Positions 22,019 to 32,650 of a stretch of 64,000 bases of DNA are shown here, piece by piece. Under the pieces are notes generated by a model that did no database searches, had not been told where the DNA came from, and worked only from the letters and a program-made list of their open reading frames with translations. The first letter of the stretch is position 1. Each line of letters starts with the position of its first letter. The translations under genes were made by a program, and so were the position numbers. The stretch comes from Rotaria sp. Silwood1. Taxonomy: Eukaryota; Rotifera; Eurotatoria; Philodinida; Philodinidae. The DNA is taken from assembly GCA_905250075.1 (NCBI GenBank), contig CAJNOP010000349.1, positions 70,784-134,783 of the forward strand, in the 5' to 3' direction.

Positions 22019-25000
22019 TCAGATCAGATAGATGCCTTATCTGTTACAGACGTTGGCTAACATGATACGCCAATTCTTCCGATCTTGTGCTGCGTGAAGA
22101 AAGTCTATTTTCGCATAACCTTGTTTTTCAATCCATAGATTCACGTTTTCTAGATATTTGATTCTAGGTCGGCCTTTATCTTTCTTTCCATTGATTTTCC
22201 CACTCAATACCAGATGTTCTATGCAACCTTTACGGATTATGTGGCCAAGGAATTTTAGTTGCCTATAACGGATGGTATTGATTAAAAGTCTTTTCGATTT
22301 CGTTCTTTTTAGTATTGATTCGTTTGTTTCTCTAGCAGTCCAAGGTACATTAAGCATCCTTCTGAGAAACCACATTTCAGTAGCCTCTAAGCGTTTTTCC
22401 ATTTCTTTACTGATTGTCCAACATTCGGAACCGTATAGCAGAATCGACCAAACGTAACATCTGAGTACTCTTGTTTTAGTGTCGATCGATAGGGTTCTAT
22501 TTTTCAGAACTGGACTCATCTTTTGGAACGCTTGTTTAGAGAGAGCTATTCTCATTTTGATGTCTTCATCGCATCTACCATCTGAGGTTATGACGGATCC
22601 CAAATAATTGAAGCGATTTACTTGCTTGATTGATTCTCTATTTATGTAAACTTTGCATGTCGGTGTGATTTTATTCTTTGAAACACACATACATTCTGTT
22701 TTCTTGATATTGAGTGATAGTCCCATTTTTATGCTTTCTTTTGAGACTATATCAATCATTTTCTGTAGGTCTTGTTCATTACTTGCCAATAGTACGGTGT
22801 CGTCTGCATATCTTATATTATTACAATTTTTACCTCCAATTTTTATTCCTTCAACATCTTCTAGATTTCTAAGTATCATTTCATTATATATGTTGAAAAG
22901 ATCTGGAGATAGAACACAACCTTGTCTGACACCTCTCTTTATACCTGTATAGTCACTAGTATCGTTATTTATTCGTATGGCAGCTTTTTGATCCCAATAA
23001 AGATTTCGAATTATTCGTAGTTCCTTGCCATCGATGTCGAGTTTTTCCAAAATTTGGAATAGACTGTCGTGTTTGACTTTATCAAAAGCTTTTGTGTAGT
23101 CAAGGAAACATAGGTATAGATCATGTTTGACTTCAATTGATCTTTCGATTATCGTTCGAAGGATGAAGATTGCATTTCTAGTGCCCTTATCAGGCATAAA
23201 TCCATATTGTTCTTTTGCTATTTCTGGCGTGATCTTATTTTTCATACGCATCATCAGAATCTTAAGCAAAACTTTTGTGATATGACTCATGAGACTGATT
23301 GTACGATGTAATTCACATTCAGTAGCTCCAGGCTTCTTTGGAAGCGCTATGAATATTGATTTTGTTAGATCTTCCGGAATTTCACCTGTGTCATATATTT
23401 TGTTTATTAGTTTTGTCATGACATCTACACCTAGTTCATCGAGACATTGAATCATTTCGATGGATATTCCATCTGGCCCTGTCGCTTTGTTTGTTTTCAT
23501 TGATTTTATGGCCAGTCTTACTTCATCTTTCATTATTGGAGGTCCTTCTATATTTTTCTTTATGTTAGGTTTAGAAGTTCTATTGTCGTCGAAGAGTTCC
23601 TCTATGTATTCTGTCCACCTGTTCAGTATGTCACCTTTTTCCATAAGAACGGTTCCATTTTTTGATTTGATACAACCTGAACTGGTGCATTTTGATTTTC
23701 CTGTTATTTCGTTAATCTTTTGATGAGCAAATTTGGTGTTTACACTCAGCTTGTTTTCGATCTCTGAGCATTGTTCGTTCAGCCATTTCTCTTTTGCTTC
23801 TGAACATTTCTTTTTGATTGCTTTGTCTATCAATTTGTATTCTTGGAGGTTTGACTTCTTCAGTCGTCTTTGCTCCATTAGTTGTAAAATTTCATTAGTC
23901 ATCCATCGTTTCTTTTTCTTTAAATGTGTTTTAGGAATTACTTCTTCAGCAGATGTTATTATGAATGATTTCATCTGTTCCCACAATATCTCGGTTTCTG
24001 TGATTTCATCTAGTGCTTCAAAACGATTTTGTACTTTTATGCGGAATTTTTCTTTCAGATCTGGATCACTTTTCAGAATATGAACTTGAAGCTTTGTATT
24101 TCTTTGTGGTTGTTTTATTCTTTTTAATTTCACTCGAATTTTACTGATGACTGGGACATGATCGCTACCACAGTCTGCTCCAGGAAATGCTTTGGAGAAA
24201 ATGATTGAATTCCTGAATCGATGAGGGACCATGATATAATCTATTTGATTTCTTGCCCGGTCTCCTGGGCTTCGCCATGTCCATAGTCTACGTGGGTGAT
24301 TTTTAAACCATGTGTTTGTGATTGCGAGATTACGTGATTGGCACCAGGTTATCAAGTTATCTCCTCTGTCATTTTTGTTTCCTAGACCGAAGGGTCCTAC
24401 TGTATTGCCAATTCTTTTATCTCCCACTTTTGCATTGAAATCACCCATTACGTAGATGATATCATCAGACTTGCATTGTTTGTAGGCTTTGTCTAGATCT
24501 TCATAGAAGCTCGTGATTGCATCATCATCATAATCAGCGGTTGGTGCGTAACATTGAATTAGTGAGATGTTGAAAGGTTTTCCGTAGAGTTTTACAAGAA
24601 GAACCCTGTCTGAAACCGCCCAAAAGCCTTGCAAACTCTTGGAGGTTTCTTTGTCAAGAAGCATTCCTACTCCTCTCTCGTGTTTGTCTCCTCCAGAGTA
24701 TAATAAAAGAAAGTTATCCGTTGTAAAGGATCCAGCACCCAGCCATCTGACTTCAGATAAGCCTAACGCATTTACTTTCATCCGTTCCATTTCGTTCATT
24801 ATATTGTCTAATTTTCCTTTCTGGAACATAGTTCTTACATTCCACGTTCCTATTTTGAGTGAGTTCTTGGTTGGGACAGTAGCCTGTTGACGATCGAGGG
24901 TCACCTGTCGTACATGACCACCTCTACCGAGCGAGATGTTCTCTCCGAGAACCCCCTTCACGCTGTTATCTTGTCTGGAAATCTTGACGTTTATCATGTT

Positions 25001-25387
25001 GTGCTTGGGAGTGTACAGCGGTGGTTTCCCCTTGCCTTCCGCCGGTTTAGAATGGTTTTCTCCATTTGATGAAATTGCTAGTCAAGGCTAGCGAGCTTCA
25101 TCGACCCAGAATAAGGCTTATGAAATCTCGATTCGGGGGGAATCTTGTTTCTGGCGGCCTATACTCGCCCTGTCATCCTGTCGTCTTTGGGTTTCTGTGG
25201 CATTTTATAAGAGTTTCGGTTCCAATCAAAACCCCACCACACCCTGTTGGCAAGAAGGCTGAGTATTGTCCGGGACTGTTTATTTGATCAATCGCTTGAT
25301 CTTATTCGCAGCTAACCATCGTACTAATGGTCGTTCCACTATCCGCAACCTGTGGACCCGCTTGGTAGCATCCAGCTTAGCCCCAAG
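22019..25387 (-). mobile_element. Full-length APE-type LINE (RTE-like), apparently intact
   Basis: The 3369-bp element is flanked by an 11-bp target-site duplication GACTATATCCT (22009-22019 and 25388-25398; the last T overlaps the left edge). It has a 5' leader of about 390 bp, one long ORF (24997-22037) and almost no 3' untranslated sequence, ending in short TCTGATCTG-like repeats. It lies 143 bp upstream of the amylase start codon, in the same orientation as that gene. An open ORF and perfect duplications argue for a young insertion. Confidence 0.93.
22037..24997 (-). CDS. LINE ORF: AP endonuclease plus reverse transcriptase
   Basis: The ORF has 986 codons. Residues about 45-270 are an exonuclease/endonuclease/phosphatase (APE-like) domain with IGTWNVRTM, LSEVRW, YVMGDFNAKVG and CGSDHVPV. 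Residues about 500-780 are a reverse transcriptase with IFIALPKKPG, LHRTISLMSHITK, motif A FLDYTKAFDKV, GVRQGCVLSP and motif C IRYADDTVLL. The C-terminal region (LYGSECWTI, FLRRMLNVPWTARETNES, FLGHIIRKG) is typical of RTE-like elements annotated elsewhere as endonuclease-reverse transcriptase. All catalytic motifs are present and no stop interrupts the frame, so it may encode active enzyme. The clade assignment is by resemblance only. Confidence 0.95.
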   Translation of the reverse strand: MINVKISRQDNSVKGVLGENISLGRGGHVRQVTLDRQQATVPTKNSLKIGTWNVRTMFQKGKLDNIMNEMERMKVNALGLSEVRWLGAGSFTTDNFLLLYSGGDKHERGVGMLLDKETSKSLQGFWAVSDRVLLVKLYGKPFNISLIQCYAPTADYDDDAITSFYEDLDKAYKQCKSDDIIYVMGDFNAKVGDKRIGNTVGPFGLGNKNDRGDNLITWCQSRNLAITNTWFKNHPRRLWTWRSPGDRARNQIDYIMVPHRFRNSIIFSKAFPGADCGSDHVPVISKIRVKLKRIKQPQRNTKLQVHILKSDPDLKEKFRIKVQNRFEALDEITETEILWEQMKSFIITSAEEVIPKTHLKKKKRWMTNEILQLMEQRRLKKSNLQEYKLIDKAIKKKCSEAKEKWLNEQCSEIENKLSVNTKFAHQKINEITGKSKCTSSGCIKSKNGTVLMEKGDILNRWTEYIEELFDDNRTSKPNIKKNIEGPPIMKDEVRLAIKSMKTNKATGPDGISIEMIQCLDELGVDVMTKLINKIYDTGEIPEDLTKSIFIALPKKPGATECELHRTISLMSHITKVLLKILMMRMKNKITPEIAKEQYGFMPDKGTRNAIFILRTIIERSIEVKHDLYLCFLDYTKAFDKVKHDSLFQILEKLDIDGKELRIIRNLYWDQKAAIRINNDTSDYTGIKRGVRQGCVLSPDLFNIYNEMILRNLEDVEGIKIGGKNCNNIRYADDTVLLASNEQDLQKMIDIVSKESIKMGLSLNIKKTECMCVSKNKITPTCKVYINRESIKQVNRFNYLGSVITSDGRCDEDIKMRIALSKQAFQKMSPVLKNRTLSIDTKTRVLRCYVWSILLYGSECWTISKEMEKRLEATEMWFLRRMLNVPWTARETNESILKRTKSKRLLINTIRYRQLKFLGHIIRKGCIEHLVLSGKINGKKDKGRPRIKYLENVNLWIEKQGYAKIDFLHAAQDRKNWRIMLANVCNR

Positions 25388-25429
25388 GACTATATCCTAC
25401 GAACTATAAACTAATGCCTATACCTTCAT

Positions 25430-26650
25430 GAATATTTCTTGACATATAGGTATAGATACTGCAGAATCATTCACATTGAGTACTTTTAAGTATAGTAGAT
25501 TGAGTTTTCAGATAACCAGTATCACAGATTTAGTTGAAATTTTCTACAATATTAAAATCACTCCTCACCATTGCGATGTCTTGTAAAAGGTTTGATGCCA
25601 TATTAGTGGAAATCGATAGGCTTTGTGCGTGAAAGATAGTACATAGAAAAGCTATGCATCGTTGAAATGCGCTGATGTGCCACCTATTGATTGAGCTAGA
25701 GACTAATTCTCATACAAAATCGAATAATTTTCCTGACATAGCTGAAACTGTTCTAAACTAGGTTAAAATTGTATTCCGAGACACAAGAGAGTCATTTATT
25801 ATTTTTTTTGGTAAAGGAATGCATATTATACTAACAAAACTGCCCTTATATCAGCACGAACATTTCATCAACAAGCAGTACGAAATCCGCAGTTGGCTGC
25901 TGACTCTACTTTTTGTGGAACTCACATATATTTTAGAAGAAAATAGTGAGTTTAAGTTTTAAGTTTTGGGTTTTTTGCGACTCTCCCACTCCTCCCCATT
26001 ACAGACCTTAGTAATCCCCTTCAAGAAAATAATTGTTCGAAATTCAGACGTCAATAAGATAACGGTTTTCTGCAGAGATACACTGTATTCGAAAACAACT
26101 TTAGTTTAAGAGGAAATTTTTCACTATTCGTATTTTGTATTAGTTTAATGATAGTACAGAATTTACGTGAGTTCCACATTTCAGCCCCGAAGGAACTGCG
26201 CTAACAAGCTTTTAAAAGCACACTAAAGTGAAGTCCATATAGATCAGAATATGCAGAGAACGAGTTGTGACAATAGAGACACCAAATATGAAGAACGAAT
26301 ACTTATAGTTTGCGTTTGATGTAATAAAACCTTTATTGCTCCTGTTTGACCTAATGGCTCGATTTGTGTGCAAAGTAAATTACAAAAATATCATCGTACT
26401 CACTGTATCGCTTTCAGTTTAAATAAGATGTAAATTTTGATGATTGATGGTTAAATAACGAGCTTGCGATTAGTTTCCACTAATACAATACCAAACTTTG
26501 ACAAGACATTGAAAGTACAAAGAGTGGCATTAATGTTGTCAGAAATTTTCTACAAAATCTTGGATATTGGTTATCTGAAAACTCAGTCGACTACACTAAA
26601 ATAAACTCAATGCATAGGACTGTGTAGTATCTATATCCATATTTTAAATA
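25430..26650. mobile_element. Long-TIR fold-back DNA element
   Basis: About 200 bp at the left (25430-25635) can be aligned with the reverse complement of the right end (26450-26650). Shared blocks include TATAGATACT, GAGTTTTCAGATAACC, TTTTCTAC and ATTAGTGGAAA. The middle (about 800 bp) has no credible gene. The exact termini and target duplication are unclear. It is a non-autonomous terminal-inverted-repeat element immediately next to the LINE. Confidence 0.75.
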
Positions 26651-26811
26651 CCTTGGAATTCGAATATCTCAATCACGGTACTCCAATGGTAGCTCACAAT
26701 CAAAATTTATAAATATCCCATTGGAAAAATTATTCCGACTGGAATATATTTCATCTGATTACCCCATAATACAAATACCTCTATTGTTATTCAAATGATT
26801 ATGATCAAAAT

Positions 26812-28140
26812 TAGGGGTGCGAAGTTACCGTTCCCAGACCGTTACCCGGGAACGGTAACGGCCCGTTACCAGTTACCCGGGGACGCGGGAACGGTGAGTC
26901 CTACGTCGACCGTTATCAACCACGAACCCTCGCTTCTCAAGATCTACTATTGGGAGGTACCCTAGGGTCCTCAAGTCCTACTATTGGGGGAAGGGGGTAC
27001 CCTAGTGTACTCAAGTTCTACTATACTACACGTTCCCTACATAAAATGGAAGAGAAGCGTTCCTCAAACTTGATTGGTCGAAAAAATTGACCAATCAGAT
27101 TGCGAGATTCTATTCCACGGTGATTCGTCCGGTAGAGCCATATTCATATACCCCTCTTTCGATAGAGGATCCTTGATAACCCTAGGATCGGCTCGAACAT
27201 GACTAGTACTTGTCCGAACAATATGAAAGAAACGAGCTCCTGAAATCTAATTGGTTGAAAAAATTGACCAGTGAGGTTTCAGGACTCCTTTTGTTTCTTA
27301 TTCTTAGGAAAATCACTAGTACTATTCGGACTAATCCTAGGGTTATCGAGGATGCTGTATTGAACGAGGGGTATATGTATGGAGCTCCACGCTCCATAAC
27401 ACCGAGAAATAGAATCTCATAATCTGATTGCTCCATTTTTTCGACCAGTCAGATTTCAGGAGCTCTTCCCAAGTCAAACAAGCAGACGGTAAGTTCTTAC
27501 ACGATCGTACACCTGATCTTGCACGATCTTGTAAGATCAGACGAAAAATCGTACGAAACTCGTGGTTTCAGAATTCTTGCAGCAAGTCGTACGTTAAGAT
27601 GCTTGACCGATCTTGCTATTTTGTAACATATTACTGTAAGATTATAGAAAATCTTATATCACGATAAGATCTTATAAGAATCTTATAGTACGATTTGATG
27701 TAAGATTTCTGAGATCACGGTTTTTGTATGATTTCACCCGATCGTACAAGACTTGATGTCTGATTTTTTGACCTGGGTTCTCTTTCATTTTATGTAGGGA
27801 AAGTGTAGTATAGCAGGTCTTAAGGATCCAACAGTACCCTTCTCTCAATAGTAGGACCTGGAAACCCAAGGGTACCACGCAATAGTAGGACTTGAGGACC
27901 CAAGGGTACCACCAATAGTAAGACTTGACGACCCAAGGGTATCCTAAATAATAGAACTTTAGGACCCAAGGATACCCCAATAGTAGGACTTAAGGACCGA
28001 GATTACGGGGTTGATGACGGTAGACACTCACCTGTTCGTTCTCCCGTTCCCGTGTAACTGGTAACGAGCCGTTACCGTTCCCGGGTAATTGGTAACTGTC
28101 CCGTTACCAGTTATCCGGTAACGGGAACTTCCAGCCCCTA
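26812..28140. mobile_element. Non-autonomous hAT-type element, copy 2
   Basis: The 1329-bp element is bounded by TAGGGGTGCGAAG and CTTCCAGCCCCTA. The flanks ATCAAAAT (26804-26811) and ATAAAAAT (28141-28148) match at 7 of 8 bases. The two halves are themselves inverted: CTACATAAAATG (about 27038-27049) and CATTTTATGTAG (about 27786-27797), and minisatellite units face each other on both sides. It shares ends, GTTACC palindromes and the ATCGAGGATGCT core with copy 1. No transposase. Confidence 0.88.
27480..27790. repeat. Centre of hAT copy 2 rich in AAGATC and CGATCGTAC words
   Basis: Short palindromic words such as CGATCGTACA, GATCTTG and AAGATCTTATAAG recur in both orientations. The segment is absent from copy 1. 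I cannot tell its origin. Confidence 0.5.
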
Positions 28141-28796
28141 ATAAAAATTAATTGATTTCAGAGAGGGGAAAAGTCACCAAGTATCGATGACAATAGGTTG
28201 CTCTTGGAAATTGATGCTAAATGATTAAGAAAAAATCGTAGACAATCGATGGCACTCGCTAGTAATCGATTTTATTCGATTCCAATGGAAAAGTCATCGC
28301 ATCTTTTCGATTAAGATCAAATTATCACACAGTTATGTGCAGTTAGAAAGAAAAACGTGGTTAGGCGCAGTTGCGCGCAACTACGTACAATTACGAACCA
28401 GAGTGCGATCGTAGTTGCTAAAAAAGCGGCCACATGAGAATTATTCTAAAGCAATGACGCTTCATTTTACGTGAAAGAAAATTGTTAATTGAGATCGGTC
28501 AAATAAAACTTAAAAACGCTTTTCTGTTGCAATGTTTTCATCTTCAAATTTATATTTGCGTTCGCTTATCTGATAAAGAAGTATTATCTTGAATATGTTT
28601 CAATTTCTGCGACTAGCTATTGCAAAAACTCAACATACCGTGTATTCAGTTAAAAATATTGGCTAATACTTCACTCTGAGAAATTAGTTGCCCAACTGCA
28701 GCGAAGACACGATGCAGTAAAATATTCTTATCGTTGTTGCATAAACCATTTTATTCGTCCAGTCTGAACGAACTCAGAGCATGTAGGAAGAAACAC

Positions 28797-28863
28797 GAAG
28801 GTGTGGGTGTGGGCGTAGCTGTAGCTGTCGTTGACCACATCATACACACCACACTCACACCCA
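28797..28863. repeat. Paired inverted telomere-like tract
   Basis: AGGTGTGGGTGTGGGCG, a spacer of about 40 bp, then CACACCACACTCACACCC. Short and moderately mutated. Confidence 0.7.
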
Positions 28864-29270
28864 AAAAGTGAACAGAAGCGTATATTTCAAAGCTCTGCCC
28901 AATGAACAACTGCGCACTGATATTGGCATTAACTTTTCAAACCATCTCGAGGTCTGTACCTTGTATAATAACGAAGTTATAAGGGCTCTTCTGAAAGGAA
29001 TAAGAGTAAGCTGCAAATTCAGTCTAGAAGAACATATCGGGTTGAAATTTTTATCAAAGACGTTTCTCACTAGCGTCCCCCATACCTGAAGTTTCAGCTC
29101 AAATGGATCATTCTAAATGGTGAATCCATTGTTAGAGAGCCCTTAACGTTAACTATTTTTTTCCTTTTCTTTCAGCCATCAATATCATCAAGTCGTCGTT
29201 GTCGTCGACAACATCATCGTCCAACATCAAAGAGAAAGAGTAATTATTTCTTTCTTTTGGAGACTGAGAA

Positions 29271-29358
29271 TATGGAGAGGATGTGAGCCGGAGTAAGGGG
29301 TAGAGAGTTAAGCTTTATTTAATCGACACCCATACTCACACCCACAACCACACCTCGA
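29271..29358. repeat. Degenerate paired telomere-like tract
   Basis: GGAGAGGATGTGAG-type words on the left and CACCCATACTCACACCCAC on the right. Confidence 0.5.
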
Positions 29359-29409
29359 ATTTCCCACGATTTCGTGGTTTGAGGTATTTCACTTCGAGAA
29401 AATGTCATT

Positions 29410-29473
29410 CTCAACAGTTGTGTCAATGTAAATCGTTATAACTCAACAGTTGTGTCAATGTAAATCGTTATAA
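29410..29473. repeat. Perfect 32-bp tandem duplication
   Basis: Two identical adjacent copies of a unit beginning CTCAACAGTTGTGTCAATG. Perfect identity suggests a recent duplication. Confidence 0.95.
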
Positions 29474-30104
29474 TTCTTAAAGTTTGGTAACTGTTTCTCT
29501 GCTATATTCGAAAATCTTCTCTGTCAAAAGTAACCACTTAAAGTGAATTTCTTGCATGTGACTGAAACATCGATTTTGTTAGTGAAGTATCTAGTTAGTT
29601 TCCTAAACCTATCAATACGAAACGGTAAGGATTTTCTAGATTTCTTTGGAAGGGAGAGCTTTCGCTGGACATGTACGTTAAAGCTATCGATTGAAAGTCC
29701 TACCAATAAACGCAAACTCTATTAGCAACCAGAATAGCGAGATTAGGAAAATAAATCTGATTGAACGAGGAGAAGATGCCTGCCCTTAGAAAATCTCTGG
29801 TTGCATAGTTCATGAATATGCCAATTGCTTGTCGTAGTCAATAAATAGTTTAATGCTGTCAGTCCAGCTGTTATTAGTGTAAATTGTATTAGGTTGTGCT
29901 TCGAATTTGATCAAAATCTCCCGATTTTGTATATTTTTATGCAATTCCATCGTGATACTACTTTGAGTTGAACCTTTTTAATACAAGAATATGTCATGGT
30001 GATTGCGAACATTTACAAGCTTACTCAAATTTCTTCTACGCTGTCCATTTCCGTGAGCTGTATGGATGGATCTTTTCCTAAGTGCGAATCGAAAATGACT
30101 TGTG

Positions 30105-31467
30105 AGAACGGCTACAGAACAGAATTCCAAATATTAGCTATTTGGATTCGTCGTAACATAATCGCGCCAATATCATAGGACAACAGCGAGAAATGACATT
30201 CATTGGCAGTGTCAACCGTAGTCACTGCACCAATTTGTAGTTTCCAGTGGTTGATCAGAGATATGTTGCAATCAACTTGGCTATCGTTGATTAAATTCGA
30301 ATCACGACCACGTATTCTATTAGGGAATAGAGTGTCTCTAATCGAGAGAGCACAAGATAGTGGGCTATCTTCGATAATGGCATTAGTAAAATCAGTCTCA
30401 CATAGTTTGCATTGATTAAAATCAACGTTGGTCACTTTAGCATATCTTAAGACAGCTCTTTTGGCGTTTGCATGTAAAAATGTTGTCCCCGATATTTTAA
30501 CATGACTGAAGTCGACGCCACAGCATTGGCTTTGCTCAAATGTTGTTTGAGAAATGTTTGCATGGCTGAAGTCAACGAAGCCTAAATGTACAGTGGGAAA
30601 GTAGGTGCGTAAAGCTATTTAAACTGGACTTTTAGTTACTTAGTACCGCAGTGTGAAACTGCAAATATTGAAGCATGCTAGATTTGAACGTTACATTGAG
30701 AAACCAGGTGAATGAGAACTCGACGTTACGCAGCTCAACGGATGAAAAATCGATATTTTGAAGTCGAGCGAATGAAAAATTGGAATTAGAGAGTCGAGCA
30801 GATGAGACATGGACATTACTGAGATTGAGAGATGAAAAGTTAATATTCTTGAACTCTCCAGCTGACAAATCGACAAAGCTCAAGTGGGCGTGTAAAAAGT
30901 CAACATTGTGAAGCGTGATATTCGAAATCCTAACATAGACTAGTTGAGACGATGAAAAATTCACTTTTTCCAATTGAGCGGATGAAAAGTCGACATCTTG
31001 TGCACGAGTATTGTTGAGCGCACACTCTCGCAAAACGACACTAACCAAGGATAAAGTTCCAATTTTGGATACAGTTTTGAATGCGCTTCTGTCAATGTTG
31101 ATCAGCTCTATTGATAAAATATCCAATGCATGACTTTGATTTGTGTTAGTAAGCTGTCCAATTTCATAAAGAAAACGAATGATGCGTGCACTACGTAGGC
31201 CATCAAGTTGTCCTATTGCATCGAATGTTTTTGCATGAACCAGTGCAGAAATAACATGACTCGATGCTATTGTGCCATTGAGTGTTTCCAATAGCTTACC
31301 TATATTCTCGATGTTGGTGGAAAGTAATTGTTGTTGATATCGTTGAGTTGCCATATATTTTTGGAGCTCATTTTGCATATTTGCAATGTCCAATTCTTGC
31401 TACCGAAGCAACACATTTCTATCATGTTGTCTGGTGGCTTCTTTTTGTTGATTAGTGGTACTTATCA
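30105..31467 (-). pseudogene. Pentapeptide-repeat protein gene, 5' end lost at telomere-like tract
   Basis: The minus strand encodes a Gln-rich helix (NQQKEATRQHDRNVLLR, then MQNELQKYMATQRYQQQLL), the conserved bdelloid segment FDAIGQLDGLRSARIIRFLY, and about 25 pentapeptide-type units of the form NVDFSSAQL. An intron at about 30649-30590 (A|GTAACT...TTTAG) leads to a second exon (FVDFSHANIS...) with the family's C-terminal segment (LINDSQVDCN, IANIWNSVL). In-frame TAG follows LLR near 31396. The coding sequence enters from the telomere-like tract at about 31468, so the usual upstream membrane helix is missing. The last domain also ends early. Pentapeptide units fold as a right-handed beta-helix. 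The function of the bdelloid family is unknown. An internal start at 31393 could still give a shortened product. Confidence 0.8.
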
Positions 31468-31470
31468 GAG

Positions 31471-31711
31471 ATGGGTGTGGGTGTGTGGGTGTGGGTGTGG
31501 GTGTGGGTGTGGGTGTGGGTGTGGGTGTGGGTGGGTGTGAGGGTGTGGGTGTGGGTGGGGTGTGGGTGTGGGTGTAGGTTTGCATGACGTTTCAATCATA
31601 GCCATACCCACACCCACACCCATACCCACACCCACGCCCACACCCACACCCACATCCACCCACACCCACACCCCACCCACACCCACACCCACACCCACAC
31701 CCACACCCTCA
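31471..31711. repeat. Large paired inverted telomere-like tract
   Basis: About 108 bp of nearly perfect GTGTGG/GTGGGT repeats, a 24-bp spacer (TTTGCATGACGTTTCAATCA), then about 110 bp of nearly perfect complement ending CCACACCCTCAAG. The two arms could form a hairpin longer than 100 bp. Gly/Val- and Thr/Pro-rich frames across it are artefacts. Confidence 0.96.
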
Positions 31712-31816
31712 AGATCCAACTTTATAAAAATTCGTTACAGCATTAACGATAATTTGTGCAAGCCTTATATTATCATTGATTTTCCATTACATTTCTACTA
31801 ACTTTCATTAATGTTT

Positions 31817-31866
31817 AGGGTGTGGGTGTGGATGTATAGATGACTGTGGAGAGACCCATACCCTCA
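31817..31866. repeat. Minimal paired telomere-like tract
   Basis: Just 50 bp: AGGGTGTGGGTGTGGATG, spacer, GAGACCCATACCCTC. It is the smallest complete example and is useful for defining the ends. Confidence 0.7.
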
Positions 31867-32250
31867 AGAAAATCGAAGACGTTATAAAGAGTTTCAGGTA
31901 CTACTGCAGTTGAGGAACACTATCATTGTTAATGTGTAGAGAAAGGAAAAAAAAATTATTGGTGAAACATATAAACCAATGTTTCTCGATAAGAAAAATA
32001 ATTAAAATAGATGTCATATAAAAGCAATGTCTCATTTTTGACAATAGGAAATAGTAATGATGTGTATTAATTAAAGATATAAAAGGTTATTAATTAAGAA
32101 ACTATCTGAAGTATTTATTATTATTGTTTTCTACGAAAAGATGAAGAGGAATAAAGAGAGAGTCAGTTTCGATAATAAAATTTTAAAAAATTCTTTCAAT
32201 TAAAATTTAAAAAAAATGAATAAAGAACGTCTAATAATTACTGTTGAATC
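31867..32250. other. Gene-free AT-rich interval
   Basis: I see nothing I can assign. Confidence 0.4.
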
Positions 32251-32331
32251 AGGGTGTCGGTGTGAATCTTACATCAATCCATACACACCAACACCCACCC
32301 TTACAGCCCACACCTATGCACATCCACACCC
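32251..32331. repeat. Paired inverted telomere-like tract
   Basis: AGGGTGTCGGTGTGAATC on the left, then CACACCAACACCCACCC and further CCACACCC on the right. Mutated. Confidence 0.65.
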
Positions 32332-32650
32332 TTTTAAACAAAATTATTCTTCAAGAAAATGATAATTATGAAAGTAAATTATTAATAATTTTTTTTTCCA
32401 TAAAATGACTTTTTACATTTATTATAAATACTTATTGAATATTATTTGACAATATTATACAAATTATTAGAAACTGAACAAATTCAACATGATTTCTATG
32501 AAGAATTCGATGTTGGACATTTGAAGAAATTTTAAAAATTTGATTTCATTGATCAAAAACGAAAATTCGATAAAACGAAAAATGTTCTTCTTATATTAAA
32601 AGTAAAAAATAAAAAAAAAACTTATTTTTAATAAAAATCATAAATACCCT

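Noticed and set aside
22272-24890. Several plus-strand frames of 60-116 codons within 22-25 kb
   Set aside because: They are antisense shadows of the intact LINE ORF.
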